DNA of 64,000 bases from Alphaproteobacteria bacterium MarineAlpha5_Bin9 (GTDB taxonomy: Bacteria; Pseudomonadota; Alphaproteobacteria; HIMB59; GCA-002718135). The stretch spans positions 1 to 64,000 of the forward strand of contig PTKV01000003.1 in the NCBI GenBank assembly GCA_002937895.1, in the 5' to 3' direction. A model generated the notes under the pieces. The model searched no databases, was not told where the DNA came from, and worked only from the letters and a program-made list of their open reading frames with translations. This document shows, in pieces, positions 10,094-18,362 of the stretch (position 1 is the first letter of the stretch; each line of letters starts with the position of its first letter). The position numbers were made by a program, and so were the translations under genes.

Positions 10094-10642
10094 TTAAGGC
10101 AATGGAGAAGGTTGATCTGAATTTTCTCTTAACCATAAAATCAAATCAGCCCTATCTTGTGGTTTTTTAATACCTACAAAATTCATCTTAGTTCCTGGTA
10201 TGTATGATTTTGGATTATATAAGAAAAAATTGAGTTCCTCATATGGCCAATGTCCACCAAATTGAATAAGAGCATTTGAATAAGCAAATCCATCAGCATT
10301 AGCCTTTCTATTATTAACAATATTCCATAAAGAAGGTCCAATTTTAGATTTACCTTCCTTTTTTATAGCATGACATGTTCCACATTTTTTATATATTTTC
10401 TTACCATTTTCAATAGATGCATTAATAAGTAAATTTGATATAGGGACAATTTCATTTGAAACAGAGTTAGAAGCTAATGAAGTGTTAGAATCATTAGAGT
10501 CAGGAATTTCTATTTTGTATGCATTTTGTTCATTTTTATTATTAGGATTGATTATAATATTTCCAATAATTCCAATAATTATGACCAATACAATAGCTAA
10601 AATTAATGATGCAAATAATTTGTTAATTTCAAATCCAGACAT
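10094..10642 (-). CDS. Membrane-anchored class I cytochrome c (CycM/c552-like)
   Basis: An N-terminal uncleaved helix (FASLILAIVLVIIIGIIGNII) anchors a class I cytochrome c domain that faces the periplasm. The haem attachment motif is CGTCH, the axial Met lies in GTKMNFVGI, and the C-terminal helix (DRADLILWLREN) is typical of mitochondrial-like cytochromes c. I start it at the Met of MSGFEINK, giving 182 residues; an upstream in-frame start would add 21 hydrophobic residues atypical of CycM. CycM-type proteins pass electrons from the bc1 complex to the aa3 oxidase, and cytochrome b and c1 genes occur at 33.5-35.5 kb. No clear ribosome-binding site is visible. Confidence 0.88.
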   Translation of the reverse strand: MSGFEINKLFASLILAIVLVIIIGIIGNIIINPNNKNEQNAYKIEIPDSNDSNTSLASNSVSNEIVPISNLLINASIENGKKIYKKCGTCHAIKKEGKSKIGPSLWNIVNNRKANADGFAYSNALIQFGGHWPYEELNFFLYNPKSYIPGTKMNFVGIKKPQDRADLILWLRENSDQPSPLP

Positions 10643-10735
10643 GATATGGTGTATATATAAATTATTTATACTTGTGAATAAAGATAATATAATTGTAGAA
10701 ATCAAAAAATTTAAATTAAAAAATAATCAAAAATA

Positions 10736-11476
10736 ATGAAAATAGTTATTGTTATTCCTTCAAGAATGGCTTCAGAAAGGTTGCCAAACAAACCTATGGT
10801 TATGATTCATAAAAAAACTATGATTCAAAGAGTTTGGGAACAGGCTAAAATATCCAATATTGGTGATGTAATAGTTGCTTGTGGAGATGAAATTATTCAA
10901 AAACATATAACTTCAATAGGAGGAAGAGCTGTAATGACTGATCCAAAACTACCTTCAGGTACTGATAGAGTATACGCAGCTTTAGAGAATATGATGACTA
11001 ATGAAAATTATGAATTAGTTATTAATCTGCAAGGAGATATGCCTTTAATTAATTCTGATGATATAAAAAAAATAATTTTACCAATTCAACAAGGATTCCA
11101 GATAGGAACTTTAGTTACTAATTTTGAAAACAAAAAAGACTATTTTGATTATAATATTACTAAGGTAAGTGTAGAATGGATAAAAAAATATTATATTGGA
11201 AAAGCTATAGATTTTAATAAAGACTATAATTATTTTAATTCTAACAACGTTTTTCATCATGTGGGAATTTATAGTTTTAAAATTGAAACCTTAAAAAAAT
11301 TTGTTTCATTACCAATTAGCTCAAATGAAAAACTAAGAAAACTGGAACAAATGAGAGCATTAGATTCAAATATGACTATTGGATTAGGATATGTTAATAA
11401 TGTTCCAATTAGTATAGATACTGAAAATGATTTAATAAAAATTAGAAATAAAATATCAAAAACAAAATATGAATAA
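10736..11476 (+). CDS. kdsB: 3-deoxy-manno-octulosonate cytidylyltransferase
   Basis: KdsB activates Kdo as CMP-Kdo for lipopolysaccharide assembly in the cytoplasm. The 246-residue protein has the nucleotide-binding start IPSRMASERLPNKPM, the signature INLQGDMPL and the conserved HVGIYSFK segment. It indicates a Gram-negative outer membrane. Divergent from the cytochrome c gene, and its 3' end overlaps the next start by eight bases. Length and motifs are normal. Confidence 0.95.
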   Translation: MKIVIVIPSRMASERLPNKPMVMIHKKTMIQRVWEQAKISNIGDVIVACGDEIIQKHITSIGGRAVMTDPKLPSGTDRVYAALENMMTNENYELVINLQGDMPLINSDDIKKIILPIQQGFQIGTLVTNFENKKDYFDYNITKVSVEWIKKYYIGKAIDFNKDYNYFNSNNVFHHVGIYSFKIETLKKFVSLPISSNEKLRKLEQMRALDSNMTIGLGYVNNVPISIDTENDLIKIRNKISKTKYE

Positions 11477-12314
11477 AAATAAAATTAAATTTTCTTTTCA
11501 AGGTGTTAGAGGCGCATATAGTGAGCTAGCTGGCAAAGAAAAATATCCTGATCTTGAAGGTCTTCCTTGCAATACTTTTGAGGAAATGTTTGAGTCCGTT
11601 AAAAATGATAAAGCTAAAATTGCAGTAGTTCCTATTGAGAACTCAAGAGCCGGTAGAGTAGCTGATACTCAAAGATTGATACCTAATTCAAATTTAAAAA
11701 TTGTAGGTGAACATTTTTTAAAAATAAATCATTGTTTAATGTCTACTAAAGACTCATCTTTAGAAACAATAAAAAGAGTTCATAGTCATGAGCAAGCTAT
11801 AGCACAATGTAGAGAAAATTTGATTAGATTAAACAAAGAAATGATAGTTGCAGCAGATACAGCTGGTTCTGCTAAAATGATTTCTCAAAATCAAAGTAAC
11901 AAAGAAGCAGCTATAGCATCAGAACTTGCAGCTGAAATTTATGGTTTAAAAATTTTAAATTCAAACTTTCAAGATAATATTTATAATGTTACACGTTTCT
12001 TACTAATGTCAAAAGCAATGGAAGATTTTGATATAGATTCTAAAAATTTAATTACTACATTAACTTTTTCTGTAAGAAGCATACCAGCTGCTCTTTATAA
12101 ATCTCTAGGGGGATTTGCTAGTAATGGTGTTAATTTAACAAAGCTTGAAAGTTACGTGCATCCACAAGGTTTTGATATAGCACAATTTTATATAGATTTA
12201 GAAGGTCATCCAGATAATAAGTCAGTAAAATTGGCATTAGAGGAAATGAAATTTTTTTGTAAGGAAATAAACATTTTAGGAGTATATAAATCCTCAGATT
12301 TTAGAAAAAAGTAA
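11469..12314 (+). CDS. pheA: Prephenate dehydratase with ACT domain
   Basis: Converts prephenate to phenylpyruvate in phenylalanine synthesis. The catalytic domain covers about residues 1-190, beginning FSFQGVRGAYSE and including VPIENSRAG and the NVTRFLL motif that carries the catalytic Thr. A regulatory ACT domain follows (about 195-275), with GVNLTKLESY as the phenylalanine-binding loop. No chorismate mutase domain is fused, as usual for alphaproteobacteria. Overlaps kdsB by eight bases, so the two are probably coupled, a pairing common in this class. Confidence 0.95.
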   Translation: MNKNKIKFSFQGVRGAYSELAGKEKYPDLEGLPCNTFEEMFESVKNDKAKIAVVPIENSRAGRVADTQRLIPNSNLKIVGEHFLKINHCLMSTKDSSLETIKRVHSHEQAIAQCRENLIRLNKEMIVAADTAGSAKMISQNQSNKEAAIASELAAEIYGLKILNSNFQDNIYNVTRFLLMSKAMEDFDIDSKNLITTLTFSVRSIPAALYKSLGGFASNGVNLTKLESYVHPQGFDIAQFYIDLEGHPDNKSVKLALEEMKFFCKEINILGVYKSSDFRKK

Positions 12315-12347
12315 ATATTTTTTCGTAACTCTAGTTATTTCTTTTCT

Positions 12348-12353
12348 TATAAT
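12348..12353 (+). promoter_or_regulatory. Putative -10 element for the SRP RNA
   Basis: A perfect TATAAT lies about 20 bases before the predicted 5' end of the SRP RNA. The -35 region at normal spacing is weak. The position fits a dedicated promoter for the RNA, but in such AT-rich DNA the hexamer alone is modest evidence. Confidence 0.4.
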
Positions 12354-12372
12354 GATGGTATATTAGATTTAT

Positions 12373-12464
12373 TGGAAGGTAAAATGGGCAGATAACTTGT
12401 GAATTCAGTCAGGTCTGAAAAGAAGCAGCTGTAACAAAATTATCTGGGTTATTTTTGCCTTCCA
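12373..12464 (+). ncRNA. ffs: Signal recognition particle RNA (4.5S type)
   Basis: Small bacterial SRP RNA that binds Ffh and targets membrane proteins to FtsY and SecYEG. The highly conserved apical domain is seen at 12408-12429 (GTCAGGT then GAAGCAGC, with the four-base loop between). The ends pair: TGGAAGG at 12373-12379 with CCTTCCA at 12458-12464, and CAGATAA at 12389-12395 with TTATCTG at 12440-12446, giving one long hairpin of about 92 nucleotides. It sits between pheA and dnaX, the usual place in many bacteria (ffs upstream of dnaX). Exact ends are inferred from pairing. Confidence 0.92.
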
Positions 12465-12475
12465 CAAATTAAATT

Positions 12476-14182
12476 ATGACAACCAAAAACTTAGAATATA
12501 GGGTATTGGCTCGCAAGTATAGACCCCAGAAATTTTCCGATTTGATTGGTCAGGAAATTCTTGTTAAAGTTTTATCAAATGCTATCAAAAATAATAGAGT
12601 TGCCCATTCTTATATTTTAACAGGAGTTAGAGGTATTGGAAAAACAACTACTGCAAGAATCATTGCAATGGCATTGAATTGTAATAATAGACAAATTGAT
12701 GAATTTGAGCCTTGTGTACAATGTGACTCTTGTATTTCAATAAAAGAAGATAGAAATATAGATGTAATTGAATTAGATGCTGCTAGTAAAACTGGCGTTG
12801 AAGATGTTAGGGATATAATTGATAATGTCAAATATAAACCTGTAAATTCTAATTATAAAATATTTATTATCGATGAAGTTCATATGTTATCCAAAAATGC
12901 ATTTAATGCTCTTCTAAAAACACTTGAAGAACCCCCTTCTCATATTAAATTTATTTTTGCTACTACTGAAATTAAAAAAATTCCTATTACGATTATATCA
13001 AGATGTCAAAGGTTTGATCTTCTAAGAATAAACTCTGTAGAACTATCAAAATATTTATTAAAGATCACAAATAGTGAAAAAATAGAGATAAATGATGAAG
13101 CTTTAAGATTAATAGTAAGAGCGGCAGACGGCTCTGTAAGAGATGCATTAAGTCTTTTAGATCAAGCAATAGCAAATGAAAGTAATAAAATTACAGCTGA
13201 AACAGTTTCATCTATGTTAGGCTTGGCAGATCGAAGTAAAGTTTTTGAACTTTTAAACTCTATATTTAAATCTGAAGTAGAAAGCGCTCTAAATATTTAT
13301 AAAAATTTATATGAATCTGGAGCAGATATTTTAATGATTTTCGATGAAATGTTGAAAATTATCCATTTTCTAACTCAAATTAAAATTTCACCTAAATATT
13401 TAGAAGATCAATTTATTCCTGAATTGGAAAAAAAACTTGGTTCTGAATTAATAAAAAATTTATCTTTATCAAATCTTGGAATGATGTGGCAATTACTTTT
13501 TAAAGGATATCAAGAATTGCAAAAAGGAATTTTTTTGTATCAGCATGGAGAAATGATAATTATAAGATTAATTTATTTTTATGATGGACCATCTCCAGAG
13601 GGCTTATTAAATAAAATTGAAAAAGAAATACAAAAGAATACCAATAATAAAGATAAAAAATTTTCAATTCAAAGTGAATCTTCTAATTTTGAAACTAATA
13701 ATATAGAAAAAAATAAATCTGAAAAAAAAATAAATAAAACAGAATCAAATCTCACAAAAATTGATTCATTTAGAGATTTTGTAAATATTTTTTACAAAAA
13801 AAGAGAGGGAATTTTGCACTCAAAGTTATATAATTTAGTTAAACTTATTTCATTTGAAGAAGGAAAAATAATAATAAATAAAGAAAGTATTTCAGATAAA
13901 GATTTTAACAGAAAGGTTGCAAAACTTATTTCAAAGTGGACAGGTAGAATATGGACCGTAATTGATTCTGATAGTAATATTGGAAAATCTTTACAAGAAG
14001 AGGATCTGATTAATCTGCAAAACAAAATACAGATATTCAAAAAAAACAAAGACATAAAGGATTTTTTGGATAAATTTCCTGGAGTTTCAATTCATTCTAT
14101 TACTCCAATAATTGAAACAAGTGATAAGGAATTTGAATATGATAATCAAATTAAAAACAAAGATATAAATAAGGAGATATAA
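12476..14182 (+). CDS. dnaX: DNA polymerase III subunits gamma/tau
   Basis: Clamp-loader ATPase of the replicative polymerase. Visible parts: Walker A GVRGIGKTTTAR (about residues 45-56), the zinc-binding cysteines CVQCDSC, Walker B with DEVHMLS, the SRC finger (ISRCQRF), then domain III and a Lys/Asn/Glu-rich linker (about 380-430) leading to the polymerase-binding C-terminal domain. 568 residues, shorter than the 643 of E. coli. In the linker is an uninterrupted A9 run at 13722-13730. A slip of one base either way meets a stop at once, giving a 418-420 residue gamma-like form (see findings). It starts 11 bases after the SRP RNA and ends sharing one base with ebfC. Confidence 0.96.
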   Translation: MTTKNLEYRVLARKYRPQKFSDLIGQEILVKVLSNAIKNNRVAHSYILTGVRGIGKTTTARIIAMALNCNNRQIDEFEPCVQCDSCISIKEDRNIDVIELDAASKTGVEDVRDIIDNVKYKPVNSNYKIFIIDEVHMLSKNAFNALLKTLEEPPSHIKFIFATTEIKKIPITIISRCQRFDLLRINSVELSKYLLKITNSEKIEINDEALRLIVRAADGSVRDALSLLDQAIANESNKITAETVSSMLGLADRSKVFELLNSIFKSEVESALNIYKNLYESGADILMIFDEMLKIIHFLTQIKISPKYLEDQFIPELEKKLGSELIKNLSLSNLGMMWQLLFKGYQELQKGIFLYQHGEMIIIRLIYFYDGPSPEGLLNKIEKEIQKNTNNKDKKFSIQSESSNFETNNIEKNKSEKKINKTESNLTKIDSFRDFVNIFYKKREGILHSKLYNLVKLISFEEGKIIINKESISDKDFNRKVAKLISKWTGRIWTVIDSDSNIGKSLQEEDLINLQNKIQIFKKNKDIKDFLDKFPGVSIHSITPIIETSDKEFEYDNQIKNKDINKEI

Positions 14183-14505
14183 TGGTAAATTTTACAAATA
14201 TGATGAAGCAGGCTCAAGAATTACAAAAAAAAATGAGTGAAGCTCAAGAAAAATTAAAATCAATAGAGGTAGAAGGGGTTTCAGGAGGAGGTCTTGTCAA
14301 AATTATATCAACAGCTAAAGGAGAGATAAAAAGAATAAACATAGATGAATCATTAATTAAGCAAGACGAAAAAGAAGTTTTAGAAGATTTAATAGTAGCA
14401 GCAATTAATGATGCAAAATTAAAAGGCGAAGAAGCCGCTCAAGAAGAAATGAAAAATTTAACAGGGGGATTACCACTTCCTCCAGGAATGAAATTACCAT
14501 TTTGA
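14182..14505 (+). CDS. ebfC: YbaB/EbfC family nucleoid-associated protein
   Basis: 107-residue DNA-binding homodimer of the YbaB/EbfC family. It has the typical start (MMKQAQELQKKMSEAQEKL, a coiled helix), the GGGLVKI strand and the GLPLPPGMKLPF tail. It is found between dnaX and recR in most bacteria and may link nucleoid structure to recombination repair. It overlaps dnaX and recR by one base each, so the trio is one translational unit. Confidence 0.95.
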   Translation: MVNFTNMMKQAQELQKKMSEAQEKLKSIEVEGVSGGGLVKIISTAKGEIKRINIDESLIKQDEKEVLEDLIVAAINDAKLKGEEAAQEEMKNLTGGLPLPPGMKLPF

Positions 14506-15101
14506 TGTCTAATTTAGAAATCGATAGTTTAATTAATGAAATTTCTAAACTTCCAGGTTTTGGAAGAAAATCAGCACAAAGAATAACTTTATTTTTATTA
14601 AAGAATAAATCTAAAGCTCTAGTTCCTTTAATAGAAAAATTGAAAACTGCTAATGATAAAATTATCAATTGTGAAATTTGTTTTAATATAGATACTGTAA
14701 CTCCTTGTTCCTTATGTGAAAGCAATAAGAGAGATCATCTAACAATATGTGTAGTCGAAGATATTTCAGATCTTTGGACTCTTGAGAGAATTGGTTTCTA
14801 TAAAGGTTTATATCATATATTAGGAGGGAATCTATCTGCTGTCAACGGGATAGGAATAGATGATCTTTCAATAAATAAGCTGATAAACAGAGTCAAAGAT
14901 AATAATATTAAGGAAGTAATACTTGCTTTAAGCACCAATATGGAAGGACAAACAACAAGTCATGTAATAGCAGATAAATTGAAATCTTTAGATGTAGAAG
15001 TAAGCAAGTTAGCACAAGGAGTTCCAATTGGAGGTGAATTTCAATATTTAGATGAAAATACTATTAGCACTGCTTTTCAATCAAGAAAATCTATTTTATA
15101 A
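14505..15101 (+). CDS. recR: Recombination protein RecR
   Basis: RecR loads RecA at single-strand gaps together with RecO and RecF. The 198-residue protein has a helix-hairpin-helix (LPGFGRKSAQRI), a four-cysteine zinc finger (CEICFNIDTVTPCSLC) and a Toprim domain starting at CVVEDISD. I place the start at the ATG at 14505, whose A is the last base of the ebfC stop (TGATG), rather than at the TTG one codon earlier. Confidence 0.96.
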   Translation: MSNLEIDSLINEISKLPGFGRKSAQRITLFLLKNKSKALVPLIEKLKTANDKIINCEICFNIDTVTPCSLCESNKRDHLTICVVEDISDLWTLERIGFYKGLYHILGGNLSAVNGIGIDDLSINKLINRVKDNNIKEVILALSTNMEGQTTSHVIADKLKSLDVEVSKLAQGVPIGGEFQYLDENTISTAFQSRKSIL

Positions 15102-15106
15102 AATAA

Positions 15107-15619
15107 ATGAAAAATATTTTAATTGTACCAGATTCATTATTACGTAAAAAATCTATTCCTTTAGCTAAAGTAACAAATCAAGAAATAGATATATCAAATA
15201 AAATGATCGAAATTATGAAAAATGCACCAGGTGTGGGCTTGGCAGCTATTCAAATTGGAATAATGAAGCAAATTGTTACTGTGAGAATAAAAAAAGATGC
15301 TGAAAGTAAAGAAAAAATATATTCTTTATTTAATCCTGTAATAACGAGTTATTCAAAAAAAAAAATAATTATGGAAGAAGGATGCTTATCTATACCTCTT
15401 CAATTTGCTGAGATTGAACGTCCAGAAATAATAAAGGTAAAATACATAAATGAAAAAAATCAAATTATCGAAGAAACCAAAGATGGAATAGAATCAAGAA
15501 TTTTGCAACATGAAATTGATCATTTATCAGGTATACTTTTTATAGACTATTTATCTAATTTAAAAAAAAATATGATAATAAAAAAAGTTATAAAATTAAA
15601 AAAAATTGGAAAAATATAA
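15107..15619 (+). CDS. def: Peptide deformylase
   Basis: Removes the N-formyl group from nascent proteins. All three catalytic motifs are present in the 170-residue protein: GVGLAAIQ (motif 1, with Ile where Pro is common), EEGCLSIP (motif 2, metal-binding Cys) and QHEIDHLSG (motif 3, HExxH). It overlaps fmt by one base, the classical def-fmt pair that handles both ends of the formyl-Met cycle. Confidence 0.96.
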   Translation: MKNILIVPDSLLRKKSIPLAKVTNQEIDISNKMIEIMKNAPGVGLAAIQIGIMKQIVTVRIKKDAESKEKIYSLFNPVITSYSKKKIIMEEGCLSIPLQFAEIERPEIIKVKYINEKNQIIEETKDGIESRILQHEIDHLSGILFIDYLSNLKKNMIIKKVIKLKKIGKI

Positions 15620-16545
15620 TGAACAAAATTCGAATAGTTTTTATGGGTACTCCAAATGTTGCTTCAAATTATTTAGCATTATTACAAAAGGAAAAATTTA
15701 ATATAGTTGGAATATACACTCAACCACCTAGACCAAAAGATAGAGGCATGTCTCTAAAAATGTCACCAGTAAATTTAAGAGCGATAGAATATGGGATACC
15801 TGTATTTACTCCTAAAAATTTTAAGAATAAAAATGATATAATTGAATTTAAAAAACTCAAACCCGAACTTGTAATTGTTATGGCTTTTGGAATGTTATTG
15901 CCTTCAGAAATTATTGATGAACCTAAGTTTGGATGTATCAATATTCACAACTCTATTCTTCCAAAATGGAGAGGAGCTGCACCCGTAGAACATGCTATTA
16001 TGAATGGAGATAAAAAAACTGGCGTTACCATTTTTAAAATAAATAATGCTCTTGATGAAGGGCCTATTATTGCAAGTGAGTCAGTTGATATTGATGATAC
16101 AATTTCAAAGAAAGACTTATTTAATCAACTTAATAATACAGGCATGAAATTATTAATAAATATACTTCCAAAATATTTAGAAGATAAAATTAGTCTTGTT
16201 GCACAAGATAATGTTAAAGCAATATATGCTAGCAAAATTTCAAGTAAAACAACAAAAATAGATTTTTTTGAAGATGCCCAAAAAATTTCTAATAAAATTA
16301 GAGCTTTTTCACCAAATCCAGGTGCTTGGTTTCTTTATAAAAACGAGAGATTTAAAATTATAAAATGTAAATTTAATATTCATAAATCCTCACCTTCAAT
16401 ACTTTTGAATCAATCATTTCATATTGGTTGTAAAAACGGATCAATAATACCAGAAATAATTCAAAGACAAGGTAAGATTCCTTTAAATATAAATGATTTT
16501 GTAAGAGGTTTTAATTTTAAAGCAGGTGAAAAAATAAATGAATAA
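15619..16545 (+). CDS. fmt: Methionyl-tRNA formyltransferase
   Basis: Formylates initiator Met-tRNA using 10-formyltetrahydrofolate. The catalytic segment NIHNSILPKWRGAAPVEHAI holds the conserved Asn and His, with the catalytic Asp in FKINNALDEGP. The C-terminal OB-like tRNA-binding domain occupies about residues 205-308. Normal length (308 residues). It sits between def and truA with overlaps of 1 and 8 bases. Confidence 0.96.
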   Translation: MNKIRIVFMGTPNVASNYLALLQKEKFNIVGIYTQPPRPKDRGMSLKMSPVNLRAIEYGIPVFTPKNFKNKNDIIEFKKLKPELVIVMAFGMLLPSEIIDEPKFGCINIHNSILPKWRGAAPVEHAIMNGDKKTGVTIFKINNALDEGPIIASESVDIDDTISKKDLFNQLNNTGMKLLINILPKYLEDKISLVAQDNVKAIYASKISSKTTKIDFFEDAQKISNKIRAFSPNPGAWFLYKNERFKIIKCKFNIHKSSPSILLNQSFHIGCKNGSIIPEIIQRQGKIPLNINDFVRGFNFKAGEKINE

Positions 16546-17275
16546 ATATAAACTTACAATTGAATATGATGGCACACAGTTTGTAGGTTGGCAAAAACAA
16601 AAAAATGGAAAATCAATTCAAAGCTCTATTGAAAGATCAATAAAAAAAATTTCAAATGAAAAAATAACTCTATTCGGTGCTGGCAGAACTGATTCGGGTG
16701 TTCACGCAAAAGGTCAGTCTGCACATTTTGAATTAAAAAAAAAATTTGAATTAAATAAATTAAAAGATGGTCTAAACTTCTATCTTCGACCTCTACCAAT
16801 ATCAATATTAAATATAAAACCAGCAAGTAAAAAATTTCATGCAAGGTTTTCTGCAAAACAAAGAACTTATGAATATATTATTGTAAACAGAAGATCACCT
16901 CTAACCTTTCAATCAAATCAAGCATGGATAATTTATAAAAAACTCAATGTAAAAAAAATGAAAGAAGCTATTAAATATTTTATAGGAAAAAAAAATTTTA
17001 ATTCTTTTAGATCTATAAATTGTCAATCATCATCATCTTTAAAAACAATCGATAAGTGTATAATAAATAAAAAAGGGAATTATATTTATTTATTGTTTTC
17101 TGCTAAATCTTTTTTACATTCCCAAGTTAGAATTATGGTAGGTACTTTAGTAGAAGTAGGTAAAGAGAATATTGAGCCTAAAGAAATTTTAAAAATTATT
17201 AAATCCAAAGATAGAGCAAAAGCTGGTCCAACAGCTCCAGCTAATGGACTATATTTAAAAAAAATAAAATATTAA
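16538..17275 (+). CDS. truA: tRNA pseudouridine(38-40) synthase
   Basis: TruA modifies uridines 38-40 in the tRNA anticodon arm. The catalytic Asp lies in GAGRTDSGVHAKGQ (about residues 47-60), and the C-terminal half contains FLHSQVRIMVGTLVEVG and the final GPTAPANGLYL signature. 245 residues, normal length. Last gene of the recR-def-fmt-truA run. The 103 bases that follow hold a weak hairpin-like TAATTTACTCAGTAAAATTA but no convincing terminator. Confidence 0.96.
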   Translation: MNKYKLTIEYDGTQFVGWQKQKNGKSIQSSIERSIKKISNEKITLFGAGRTDSGVHAKGQSAHFELKKKFELNKLKDGLNFYLRPLPISILNIKPASKKFHARFSAKQRTYEYIIVNRRSPLTFQSNQAWIIYKKLNVKKMKEAIKYFIGKKNFNSFRSINCQSSSSLKTIDKCIINKKGNYIYLLFSAKSFLHSQVRIMVGTLVEVGKENIEPKEILKIIKSKDRAKAGPTAPANGLYLKKIKY

Positions 17276-17378
17276 TAAAAATGTAATTTACTCAGTAAAA
17301 TTATTATTGAATATATCTAATTTTTTTTTATATATCTTTTTAAAAATATCAAGTAGGTTAAGGTAATTATAAAAAAAT

Positions 17379-18362
17379 ATGTTTGATTTAAAAATCTCAA
17401 AAATAAATAAAGCTCATAAATTTTTAAAAAATACTATTAATTATACTCCTCTAATAACTAATGATAAAATTAATAAATTAACTAATTCTAAAATTTATTT
17501 TAAATTAGAAAATTTGCAGAAGACTGGTTCATTCAAATTGAGAGGAGCAGCATATAAAATTTCTAGATTAAGCAGAAAAGATAAATCTAAAGGAGTGGTA
17601 GCATATTCTTCAGGCAATCATGCACAAGGAGTAGCTTATGCAGCTAAACAAATGAATGTGAAAGCAACCATAGTTATGCCATATAATGCTCCCAAAATAA
17701 AAATTAAAAAAACTAAAAATTATGGAGCTACAGTTGTTCTCTATGATCCAAAAAAAGAAAGGCGGGAAGAAATAGCTAATAAAATTTCTAAAGATAAAGG
17801 TTCAATCCTTATTAAGCCTTTTGATGATATAGATATAATAACCGGTCAAGGAACTGTAGGAAAAGAAATTGTAGAACAATTAAATGCAATTAACGTTATA
17901 CCAGATGTATATATTTGTTGTACTAGCGGAGGAGGTCTTATAGCTGGATCATCATTTTATTTAAAAAGAAAATATAAAAATATTAGATGTTATTCTGCTG
18001 AACCAGCATTCTTTAATGATCATCAACTTTCACTAAAAAAGAAAAAAATAATCAAAATAAACAATAAAAATAAATCTATATGTGATGCTCTTTTAGAGCC
18101 TCAACCAGGAAAAATAACTTTTCCTATAAATAATAAAATTTTAAATGGGGGATTGTCTGTAAGTGATAAACAAATAAAAAAAACTATAAAATTATTGGCA
18201 GAAGAGTTAAATTTAATTATTGAACCAGGCGGCGCTGTTGCAGCTGCTTCAGTATTAAATAATAAAATAAATTTAAAAAATAAAAAAGTCGTTGTTGTGT
18301 TATCAGGATCAAATATAGATTTAGATTATTTTCATAAAATAATTAATGAAATAAATGAATAA
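17379..18362 (+). CDS. Threonine/serine dehydratase-type PLP enzyme (no ACT domain)
   Basis: Fold-type II PLP enzyme. The Schiff-base Lys is in KTGSFKLRGA, the substrate loop reads SSGNHAQG, the phosphate-binding glycine loop is SGGGLIAG, and the C-terminal ring contact is SGSNID. At 327 residues it lacks the regulatory ACT domain of biosynthetic IlvA, so it resembles catabolic threonine dehydratase, serine racemase or hydroxyaspartate ammonia-lyase. These cannot be separated by eye. It overlaps the following pepP by eight bases. Confidence 0.88.
   Translation: MFDLKISKINKAHKFLKNTINYTPLITNDKINKLTNSKIYFKLENLQKTGSFKLRGAAYKISRLSRKDKSKGVVAYSSGNHAQGVAYAAKQMNVKATIVMPYNAPKIKIKKTKNYGATVVLYDPKKERREEIANKISKDKGSILIKPFDDIDIITGQGTVGKEIVEQLNAINVIPDVYICCTSGGGLIAGSSFYLKRKYKNIRCYSAEPAFFNDHQLSLKKKKIIKINNKNKSICDALLEPQPGKITFPINNKILNGGLSVSDKQIKKTIKLLAEELNLIIEPGGAVAAASVLNNKINLKNKKVVVVLSGSNIDLDYFHKIINEINE

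Noticed and set aside
17276..17378. Terminator after truA
   Set aside because: The near-palindrome TAATTTACTCAGTAAAATTA has a mismatch and no room for a loop, and the T run is about 25 bases further on.
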